Below are positions 55,130 to 64,000 of a stretch of DNA of 64,000 nt, piece by piece (within the stretch, counting starts at the first letter, position 1; every line of letters starts with the position of its first letter). The notes under the pieces are model-generated. The model saw only the letters and a program-made list of their open reading frames with translations, was not told the origin of the DNA and did no database searches. Position numbers and translations under genes: made by a program. The stretch is from NCBI RefSeq assembly GCF_014356525.2, contig NC_052506.1, forward strand, positions 98,022,902 to 98,086,901. Reading direction: 5' to 3'. The stretch is from Nilaparvata lugens (taxonomy: Eukaryota > Arthropoda > Insecta > Hemiptera > Delphacidae).

Positions 55130-55392
55130 TGGGTAGGTACTGTAAAAATTCCATACTGTACCAACCTTTCTAACGTTTATTTTAGTAAACATTTCTAACG
55201 TTTATCAAATGTTGTTTTCATAACATTTATCAGCAATATACATTCTAGACATTTATTAATGTTTATAGAGTAAACGTTCATTTTAGTAAACTTTTCTAAC
55301 GTTTATTGAACGTTGTTTCCATAACGTTTATCGGATTTATACATTTTAAACATTTATTTAACGTTTTTTAAACTTTTTGTGCTGTGTGGGTC
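55130..55392. mobile_element. Inverted end of the TIR element family seen at 24118
   Basis: Dense in AACGTTTAT motifs and ends TTTTTGTGCTGTGTGGG, the reverse complement of the terminus at 24118 onwards. Only this end is present. Confidence 0.5.
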
Positions 55393-55560
55393 TAGGACTT
55401 AGGCTATGCTTGAGTCCAGTAAAATTTGGAAGATAAACGCACTATACCGTACCATGAGATATCTTACGCTATCTTTTCTCTATGACTGTACCAGAGAAAA
55501 CTTATACGATTATTTTATTCAATGACTGTTCTTTCAAAATTACACTACATCTTTACTCAC

Positions 55561-55809
55561 TCAAGGGCGAATCCAGGTGTGGTTTCCGTTTTGACAGACT
55601 TGTCATCAATAGTCACATGAAGTTCGAATTTCAATAAGCTGTCCCCGTCACCGACGATCTTGTCCAATTGTTTGGGCAAGACGTCATGCGACTCACGATA
55701 TATGACATTGATGTCACGTAGGTTCGTGTAGCAGTGCTGTGTTGCTCTGCCACCCAGGCGGTGGGCAATCTCATCCAACGACTTCCGCAGCACTTCTCCA
55801 TCACTCTGT
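55561..55809 (-). CDS. Candidate host-gene exon of unknown identity
   Basis: The minus-strand frame is bounded by the acceptor GCTTTTGAGCAG and the donor CTTGA|GTGAGTAAAG. The 82-residue reading is well mixed and soluble: SDGEVLRKSLDEIAHRLGG, CYTNLRDINVIYRESHDVLP, KQLDKIVGDGDSLLKFELHV. GC content is clearly higher than the surroundings, as expected for a real exon. Alternatively it is a last exon, since a TGA follows at once in frame. No neighbouring exon was recognised; it may be a fragment of a longer gene or a retained piece. Family not recognised. Confidence 0.5.
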
Positions 55810-55960
55810 CTGCTCAAAAGCCAACAATAAACTGTGAAAAACTTTTCTTTTCTGATATTAGGCTGGCCACTAACTGTAGAACAAGATGTCTGTTCAAAAA
55901 CCAACAATGGACTGTTATAACAATTCTTTTCTTATATTGGACTAACCACTAATGGTAGAA
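55809..55960. repeat. 80-bp tandem duplication beside the exon
   Basis: TCTGCTCAAAAGCCAACAAT... and TCTGTTCAAAAACCAACAAT... form two units of about 80 bp, both containing GGCCACTAACTGTAGAAC-like ends. The first unit overlaps the splice-acceptor side of the exon. Confidence 0.7.
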
Positions 55961-56642
55961 CATTTTTTTGAGATTTGAAATTTACTTTTCCAAAAAACAT
56001 TACAAACAAAGGAAAACAATATAAGATAACTTAATTATTGCATTAGCATGCATGTTGATGTTAAATATATAATGTTTTGATAGGTTATGGGAAAGAAAGT
56101 AACATTGCTGCCAGAATAATATTACTCTGTCTATCTATATTATATGAAAGCGAAATGGCACTCACTGACTGACTGACTAACTGACTCACTCACTCATTCA
56201 CTCGCAATTGTAGGGTTTCATTCCAAAGATGACTACCGTATCTCCAAAATTGTCGAATTTTAGATTCTTATATGGTCATATGGTTTCCAATGCGAGGAAT
56301 CCAAATTCGCCATCCATTTTCAGTAGAAGTGACTATTTCCCATGCCAAAGGCTATTTGAAATCTACAATTTTCTGCAAAGCGTACTATAGAAAGTTTATT
56401 TTTAGCCTTTGCACAGCCTTAAGGGATGAGGGTGGTTTAAAAGTTGCGATTTCATTTCTGGCTTACACATTTATCTTGGAAACAATGCATTTTAGCGACA
56501 TGACTAGCTGAACAAAAATGAAGCTAGATAAATTTCCTACAAGTTTTGCTATGTAGAGTTTTGTGATATCTCCTTCAGTTTTTGAAATCTACTTTCAAAA
56601 GAGTAAGAGAGACAGTTTTTTCTTCAACTTTTTGGACTTATT
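55961..56642. other. Unassigned stretch with (ACTG)n-type run
   Basis: It contains AAAGCGAAATGGCACTCACT followed by GACTGACTGACTAACTGACT (about 56147-56205), a phrase that looks repeat-derived. The rest shows no gene. Confidence 0.45.
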
Positions 56643-56742
56643 NNNNNNNNNNNNNNNNNNNNNNNNNNNNNNNNNNNNNNNNNNNNNNNNNNNNNNNNNN
56701 NNNNNNNNNNNNNNNNNNNNNNNNNNNNNNNNNNNNNNNNNN
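56643..56742. other. Assembly gap (100 N)
   Basis: Exactly 100 undetermined bases, a conventional placeholder of unknown true length. The join across it is not proven. Confidence 0.99.
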
Positions 56743-57230
56743 ATGCTCAATATCTATATAGGCATGACTCTTGATGCTAAGCTTCACTGGAAAGAGCATG
56801 TCAAAAAGAAAAAAGAAGAGATCACCATAAAGTACAAGAAATTGTACTGGCTTATTGGAGAAACTCATCACTTTCAATATGTCAAACAAAGTTCTCCTGT
56901 ACAAACCGATCTTCAAACCTGTCTGGACCTGTGGTATCCAACTTTGGCTGCACCAAATTGAGTAACATTGCCATCATTCAACCATTCCAAAACAAAGTGC
57001 TCAGAAACATCGTTGATGCTTCTTGTTATATGCGGAACAGGGACATCCATAGAGATCTGGGAGTCAAGCTTGTATCCTGTGAGATTCAGCAGTTTGCAGA
57101 GAGTCATGAAGCATGGCTCCACCAACACAACAACGTCGAGGTAACCCATCCAGCTGCTGACAATTGAGGATTGATGCGGAGGCTCAAAAGGAGGAAGCCA
57201 TTTGAATTATTGTAGTACAAGTGGTTCCAA
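56743..57230 (+). pseudogene. C-terminal fragment of a Jockey-like reverse transcriptase
   Basis: It reads IGMTLDAKLHWKEHVKKKKE and KYKKLYWLIG, then in a second frame NIAIIQPFQNKVLRNIVDAS and NRDIHRDLGV. These match the YLGVTLD...LNWK.H and IQ.FQNKVLR.IV pattern at the end of Jockey-clade ORF2. Frame changes near 56940. The rest of the element would lie in or before the gap. Confidence 0.78.
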
Positions 57231-57916
57231 GTGGAAAATCAGAGCAGTGATTGAGTAAAACAATATAATCATGCTTTCAAGTACAGTTATTTAGGTTGTA
57301 CATAATATTATCATTAGCAGTAAGAGATTATAGTGAGAGTTCTACTGTATTTCATTTTTATTTAGTGGGCTGGGTTTGATAAATTTGCTCATTAGTCTCA
57401 TGACTAGATAGCAATAGTAGGCTAGAAAAAAAAGTAAATAGAATATTTTAGTTTGATTTCATTCTATTCTGAAGACTATAAACCTAGATCATCTCATAAG
57501 AGTTCATCAATAATTATGTGTATAACTCACCCTCATTTCTGGTACCTTGCACTCCCAAATCTCATTCCCTTCAAATTGTAAATACTTAGCACTATTGAAG
57601 GCATCTCTCAATCATCAGCTCTGTAAACCATCTCACTGGTTTTGAGAATCTTGAAATTTGGGTAGAATTTTTCTTTTGATTCCTTCATTATTTCACAGCT
57701 TGAATAAAAAAAAATGTTCATAGAATTATTTTGAATCTCTGAAATCAGAGTTTGGAGTATGTATTGTCCATGTGTTCATAACATTTGAAAGTCATACCAA
57801 TAAATTATGATAATATTAAAGTATTCAATTAAGAATTTTGTACTGTGATGGATGATTGTAAAAGAATATCATCATCTAGAGTCTAGATGTTAATAAGTAA
57901 AAGTAGTGTATACATG
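57231..57916. other. Unassigned AT-rich stretch
   Basis: No gene or clear repeat recognised between the Jockey fragment and the terminal repeat of element copy 2. Confidence 0.45.
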
Positions 57917-58410
57917 AGAGTTCTGCACAAGGCCAACAGGTGCCGAGGAGTGTAGTCTAAAACCCCGCTCCCTCACCCCCCTCCATCACCAGCTATAGTG
58001 TAGGCCATTTTGACAACGCCCCCTGGCTTCCTATTGGTTGGGGGTGTGTCCAAAATGACAGAATTAACCCCTCCATACTCCCCACAACCCCCCATCATCA
58101 CCAGTCAGCCATTTGCCCCTCACCAAAGCTCCTTCCACAACTAATAGGAGGGCAGAAGGGCGTGTCCAAAATTGTGGTTGTTCCCCTCCATCTCTCTCAC
58201 CAACCCCCTCCTCCACCCAATCAGTCATTTTGTCCTCCACCATAGCCCCTCCCCCACCTAATAGGAAGCCAGGAGGGTTTAAATGGTGGTTTTTCCCTCT
58301 CCACCAACCCACCATACAGTCGGTCATTTTGTTCCAAAACCAATAGGAAGCCAGGAGGGGTGCCCCCCTCTGGTAGTGGCCATCTTTGTTGATGGAGGGA
58401 CCCTATTGAA
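57917..58410. repeat. Left terminal inverted repeat with ~110-bp GC-rich subrepeats
   Basis: Four diverged units contain CC(T/A)ATTGG or CTAATAGGA(A/G), GTGTCCAAAAT, CCCCTCCA and CA(G/A)TCAGTCATTTTG-type phrases. Copy 1's right end holds one to two such units. GC content is far above the interior. Confidence 0.72.
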
Positions 58411-59513
58411 AGCAGATTCATCAAGATTAGTAGTATGATTTTTGGAGTTTCAGAAACCATAGTAATTATATTCTGTTAAGATAGTTTTATTCTTGCAGTC
58501 AGTTAATAAGAGAATTTGGCAAGGCCACCCTTGTGCCCCAAAGGAGAAGGGCGTAGAATATAAGCATTTGTCGGACATCTTTGTTTTTCTGCCGCACCAC
58601 CCCAACCCCTAGTTTGGTTACAGATACATAAAGTCAGTATCAGAAGTCAGTATCTGGAAGGTCAGTATCTGTTGGAAGAAATGGGTTTGTGATTAGACAA
58701 AGCAGTAAACTTCATTCATTTTCTAACTCAGCACCGATGATAAATTGATGTGAGGTGTATAGAAGTATGTTAAACCAGGCACCAGAATACTGAGTGTAAT
58801 TCATGGAAACGTATAGTTGAATCTCCATCTATACTTTTATAATGGCATAACTTGAATCAAAATTATTATTTTTCTAGAAGGCGGTGGAAAATGTTAACAA
58901 ATGAATGACAACAATAATGCTCTCCCATGAAATCCACTGATTTAGAAAAAAGGGATATATATAATATAGAAGCCACCACTAATCAATCAGCAATGAATCA
59001 TTTAATGAAGCTGATTCTGATGAACAATAAGGGGGACATAACCTGTAGAGAAAATAGTTTATTCAGGAATTGAAAAGTTTTTTCAAGTGGAGAAATTTTT
59101 ACCCTCTTTTAATTCTCCAGTAATTGCAAAATTCATGTATCATTTAGAAACCTTTTGAGGACATTATTCAGAACACAATATTTTCATTGAATCTATAATG
59201 ATTATCAATTAATGGAATAGTTTGATTAGAAATGTAATGGATTATATGACAGCTTAATGAGAGTTGTCAAGAACTGGTGAAGAGAAATAAGTAGAGGTTC
59301 AGCATGTGAATGAACAAGTTATAGTAATGAGCATGAGTAATATGAGCATATTATCTCCTTCGATTTCCTTGAATGAAATGTATTCTCAAGGGATACAGAA
59401 ATCTTTTTCCTCATTCAAATGATATCAATAATAGGATACATTAAGCTCTTGCAGTTGCATTTGTTGGCTTGAATCAATAGATGAATTGACAGATTTCCTC
59501 ATGTTTTAATGAT

Positions 59514-59864
59514 TTAAGCAATTTTAAATGGAAAAGAGTTATTGAAGACAAATATCATGGAACAGTCAAGCTGAAGGATGGTGAATGATTTCTTAGAGCT
59601 TTCTAATTTATCATATCTCTGTGAGTTCAACATTCTTTGAAGAATACCATGCTGAAAAATGATAAAGTTCTCAAATAGCACCTCCATACAACTCTCTGAA
59701 AAAAATCTATTGATCCCTCTAATGATAGAAAAATTATGAAGGAGAATAGATGTATCTATAAAAAGTGCACTGGTGAAAAACAATAGTTTCCTGAGATGGT
59801 CTCTCTTTAATGAAAATCCCATGATACGTCCACAGCAAATTATGAGGAACCTAGCAGAATTCAT
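59514..59864 (-). other. Counterpart of the unrecognised frame at 18524
   Basis: Same reading for the first 113 residues, with a shifted end. Function and reality unknown. Confidence 0.2.
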
Positions 59865-61749
59865 TGTTTCATTGAACTCTCTTCAGTTTGATATTACATT
59901 ATTGTTCTCCATTGATTTTGAAGCTAAATTGAACTCAAGAAATGAGTGACTTGACATAATCATTGTACAATGGTGAATATGTAATACATTGATTTCCATG
60001 ATCGATATGCAGAGCTATTCTGTATAATTATTATTATAACTATTCAGAATATATAACATCTGAAACATAAGAGAATCATCTCTATTTAGAGGTTTGTCAA
60101 TAGAAAACCAACTTCAGATAAATGAGTAATGTCAAGAGGTTTTTAATCACCAATAGGTTTTCAATACTCTTCAATAGATAGTCAATAATTGAGAACACTC
60201 ATTATGATTCAAAAAGAGGGCAAAACTCCAGTGCAATTTGAATGAGATTTGAGTCTTTCACATTTAGTATTTTTTAAATGAGAAGTACTCTCACTACAGA
60301 TGAAGTTCACATATGTTCATTTCTATCATGTAACACAAGTTTGAAAATATTCTCAACCTCATATTTTCTGGTCCATAGCCTATATGTAATATAAATAAAA
60401 TTCAATTTCTTCATTTTTTTTGTGGAGGATAGATTCTCCTAGTTTCAGAAAACTCTCCTGAGCTCAAATAATTTCAATCTAGGTACTTTTTACACCACTA
60501 CTGTATTAAATTGAACGCAATATACAGTAATTTTGTCAATAACTTCACTATAAATACTATCATAACTCAACCTCTCTATTTTTTAATGTTTTATTTGAAA
60601 AAGTGAGTAATTTTCGGTTGAATTTTGCATTTGAATAAAACGAATGTTCAATAAATGACTCACATCTATTCAAACAGTCAAACATAAAAAGGCTGATACA
60701 CTATTTTTCAGATTTAATCCTTGCCTGATAATTTTGAAAGCTTCTAGAACTTCTTGATCTGACGGATTCTTCTCCTCAAGTTCGTCATAACCATCATCAT
60801 CTTAGTCAGTTCAAAGAATTGAAATGTGTGACAAAAGCAAGATTTAGAAAGTCCAGTCATTCACCTGCCTGGTCCACAAATGACAAGTTCTTGAAATCTA
60901 ATTTAGAGTAACTTGCATTCAATTTCTGACATGTCTTTCAACTTCTATTGACTGTCCATCACCCATCTTCTTCCTACCTGAATTGCCATTATTTTCAGTC
61001 TATTGACCTTCCTGCTGAAACTAAACAATTCCTTGAAAATGATTGTCTGCTTCCTATACACACTACATTTTGTATGTTGAAGTCAAGAGAAAACTTTGTT
61101 GTTGAGAGCTCCAAATAGAGGTAAATAAGCAGCCAAAACTCAAAAATGTGATGGGACCAGGTAAAAATTCATTGTGTAGAGGATTTCGTCAAGTGGAGGT
61201 TCATTATAGAGAGGTTCGACTGTATTCTCAACCTCATATTTTTTGGTCCATAGCCTACATGTAATATAAATAAAATGCAATTTCTCAGAGATATTTCAAT
61301 TTCCTTTGTGGAGGGTAGATTCTTGTAATTTCAAAAAACTCTCCTGAGCTCAAATAATTTCATGCTATTCAGACATCTAAATTGAGAATTCTATCAAATT
61401 AAAGGCTCTCAATCTGACTTGAAATATAGACAATTGTACCTCTCACAAGTTCAATTATTGTTTTATACATTATATCAATCAGCTTTGGTATCCAAGCCAG
61501 TTTTAATAATTCTTATTGATTACTAAATAATAATTACTGAGAGTTCACTTGAAATGTTAACATGGTAGAAATTTCGTCAATTCTATGTATCAAACATCGA
61601 TCTGCAATCATCATTTTTTAAGTGATGAGAAATATTACTACTGATTATTATTATTAATATTATTACCACTACTACAAGTAAATGGATTATATAATTGAAG
61701 AATTACCAGCATAAATTCAAGCACAATATGATATACACTTTTATTTAGA

Positions 61750-64000
61750 AAAATATCTATTGATGTTGTACAAACATTATTGGAAATTTTGAAATCCAAA
61801 CTAATTGAACTAATTGTTGAAGAAAGTCTACATTTTGACAGAAATATTGAATGATATTTTGTTACAACTGTTTTATTGAAAAAAGTAGATGACAATCATT
61901 CACAACAAGAAATTTTTGAAACTACAACAAATGCATCATTGTATAGTTTTTCGTCTGTGTTAGTTAATGTTGTTGAGCATTTAGCCGAGTTGGAAGATCA
62001 GTTCATCACAGGTGTCAAAAAGATTGAATCGACACTTGACAAATTTATAAGATATGGTAGTGGATGGAATGTTGTTAGAATTATTTCCCTTGATTTTAAT
62101 ATTATTCATTATAATCCTTTAACTGGCGGTAATAGCACATATATTGAAACACCTGCTTTCATAAAAGTGGAGAAAGCGATTAAAAATTTACAAAACAAAA
62201 ATGATAGCATATGTTTCCTATGGAGTGTACTCAGTTATTTTCATTTTAGACGTAGCAGTATGACTGTTGATTATCTTGGAAAATTCAGGAACACACAAAA
62301 TTTGATTGGTATAAAGTTTCCTTTCCTAGTGCATGACATTTAACAATTTTAATTACAAAATATTAACATATCTAACACAGTGATTGCATATGATTCTGGT
62401 AAGAAAAAGTTTCTCCTGTACCATTGTTCAATTTATAGACAATGCAGACACAAAATTAATCTTTTACTTTTCGTATCAAATGATACAACACCAAAAAAAT
62501 GGCACTATGTTCTGATAAACACGCATCAGGGGTAGAATGGTTTGTCATGACTACTGAGCCACAACTTGTCATCACATAATGGAAAAGTATTTATTTTTGT
62601 CCATTTTGATTTGATAGATCCACGACTAATATACAAGCAAATTGTGATGGGAAAGCAAATTTAGACAAGCACATGGATTCGTGCTCAACATTTGCTATAC
62701 AAAGAAACAATACTGCCTGAACAGGGTGAAATTTTGAAGTTTAGCAATTATTCGTACACTTTGGGAAATAAATACATTGCATTTGCCAATTTTGAAAATT
62801 TTATTGTACCAACAAATGATAATAATGATGATGATAATGATGATGATGATGTGGATGGTGATATAAGAAATAGATTCACAAGGAAAACAAGAAAACACAT
62901 TGCTTGCAATTACTCATTTATTATTTTAGATGAATTAGGTGGAATATTTCATGGTCCACGTGTCTATGGAGCAACAAGTGTTGGCAAGAAAATTATTGAA
63001 AAATTTCTAGATGAAATCATAGGTCGAAACTGTTCTTTTGATATGCAAAATGAAGTGCTGATGATTGGACTAAATGAACAATAATTATTGGATTTCAACA
63101 ATACTGAAAACTGTGTTCCGTGCAACAATGAATTTAAAGTCAATGATATTCGATGCAGACATCATTCACATATGACTGGGATGTATCTCAGTACAATGAG
63201 ATGTAATTTAAATGAAGTTTTGTGATTTAAATTCAAAAGCACCAAAACTCTTAAACTGTTTTTCCCATAATTTTTGTGGATATGACAGTCATTTCATTGT
63301 GAAGGCATTAGCAGGATGACACGAGAAAATTCATTGTATTGCAAAAAAAATTTCTCACAATTATAGTAGATCAGGTAAGATTTCTTGATAGCTATCAATT
63401 TTTGAGCTCAAGTCTACACTCTCTTGTTGCCAATCTTGCGAGTGATAGAGAAAACATTGGAACAAATTTCAAAGTAATGTGTGGCATATTCAACAAAAAG
63501 AAACAACAACAGCTTTTATTACACAAGTGTGTGTACCCCTATGAATATATAACAGATGCAGACAAATTTGAAGAACAACAACTGCCACCGATTTAGGCAT
63601 TCTACAGTAGACTTAATAACACAGCATCATAAGTAAGCGATTACAAGCATGCACAAGAAGTATGGCAAGATTTTGACATTCAAACATTAGGCAATTATCA
63701 TGATCTCTGCCTTCTCACAGGCTGTTTATTGCTGGCAGATACTTTTCAAAATTTTAGGAATGTTTTTTTTTTTATTTGTAAGCTTGACGTATCTCACTTT
63801 GCTTTGTTACCAGATTTTTCATTCAATGCAATGTTATTTTTGATAAAGAACACTTGGAATTAATCAGCAATGCTGATATAAACCTGCTTATAGAAACTGG
63901 TTTACGTGGCAGGTTGTCAGTCATTCCCCACCATCACACTGTCACAAACAATAAATTTATGGGCTGTTATTATAACCCAGCTATTGAAACTAGTTTTTTG
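61750..64000 (+). pseudogene. Protein-primed family-B DNA polymerase, copy 2 (dead, cut by window end)
   Basis: Same blocks as copy 1: N-terminal region with GSGW (61876-62343), FANFENFIVP with Asn replacing the exonuclease Asp, RHHSHMTGMY, KCVYPYEYI and LRGRLSVIPHHH. The stops that bound the three main open segments (155, 130 and 85 codons) are the same as in copy 1. Near 62376 it keeps 12 bases that copy 1 lost. The window ends inside the motif A region. Confidence 0.8.

Larger units (their letters stand above)
57917..64000 (+). mobile_element. Polinton/adintovirus-like element, copy 2 (right end beyond window)
   Basis: It starts at AGAGTTCTGCACAAGGCC (57917), the inverse of the right end of copy 1. 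After about 490 bp of terminal repeat it joins the block homologous to 17422 onwards (58416). Base 64000 corresponds to 23034 in copy 1, so about 650 bp should remain, giving a total near 6.7 kb. The offset changes from 40994 to about 40953-40966 through small indels. Confidence 0.72.

Noticed and set aside
17422..64000. The 5.6-kb direct repeats as LTRs of one giant retroelement
   Set aside because: They carry a DNA polymerase gene and have inverted termini, which fits a DNA element and not an LTR.
1..64000. tRNA and rRNA genes
   Set aside because: No segment with a cloverleaf pattern or rRNA-like conserved blocks was noticed; a covariance-model scan was not possible.

Overview
The window looks like a repeat-dense stretch of an arthropod nuclear genome, most likely an insect. 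Evidence: it is AT-rich with splice-site-like signals, carries several retrotransposon families, and contains a Ty3/gypsy-type endogenous retrovirus with an envelope of the baculovirus F-like kind. A run of 100 N (56643-56742) shows a draft assembly. No complete, recognisable housekeeping gene was found. Host material is limited to a candidate small multi-exon gene on the minus strand (about 50.65-53.85 kb) and one isolated candidate exon (55561-55809).

Layout. 1-2.86 kb: decayed non-LTR retrotransposon (+) ending in an (ATCA)n tail. 3.5-6.4 kb: minus-strand cluster of virus-like genes (packaging-ATPase end, a DUF8207-like gene, a long coiled-coil fibre-like protein). 6.4-16.6 kb: 5'-truncated endogenous retrovirus (+) with gag zinc knuckles, protease, RT/RNaseH, integrase and F-like env, split at 7455-10941 by a 3.5-kb fold-back element with mirror-image tandem arrays. 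17.4-23.7 kb and 57.9-64.0 kb: two copies of a Polinton/adintovirus-like element carrying a dead protein-primed family-B DNA polymerase with the same lesions in both. One copy preserves the right terminal repeat, the other the left. 24.1-25.5 kb: tandem repeats and an unrecognised 296-codon ORF. 25.7-31.7 kb: non-LTR retrotransposon (-) with a coiled-coil/SGNH-esterase ORF1 and an endonuclease/RT ORF2.

32.5-49.1 kb is a composite. Two direct repeats of about 2.0-2.1 kb behave as LTRs of a plus-strand element whose gag-like ORF has basic repeats in place of zinc knuckles. Inside it, two 1,349-bp direct repeats flank a nearly intact minus-strand Ty3/gypsy element. That element's gag and pol share one frame and are separated by a single UGA in the leaky UGA-CUA context. 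49.1-57.9 kb is mostly non-coding, with a tandem 1.2-kb duplication carrying an exon, a satellite of about 175 bp, inverted fragments of a TIR family and a Jockey-like RT fragment.

Most genes here are parts of mobile elements and do not form a shared pathway. The nesting order is readable: the fold-back is younger than the retrovirus it splits, and the two polymerase copies separated after their gene had died. Family names are from memory of conserved motifs; no database search was possible.
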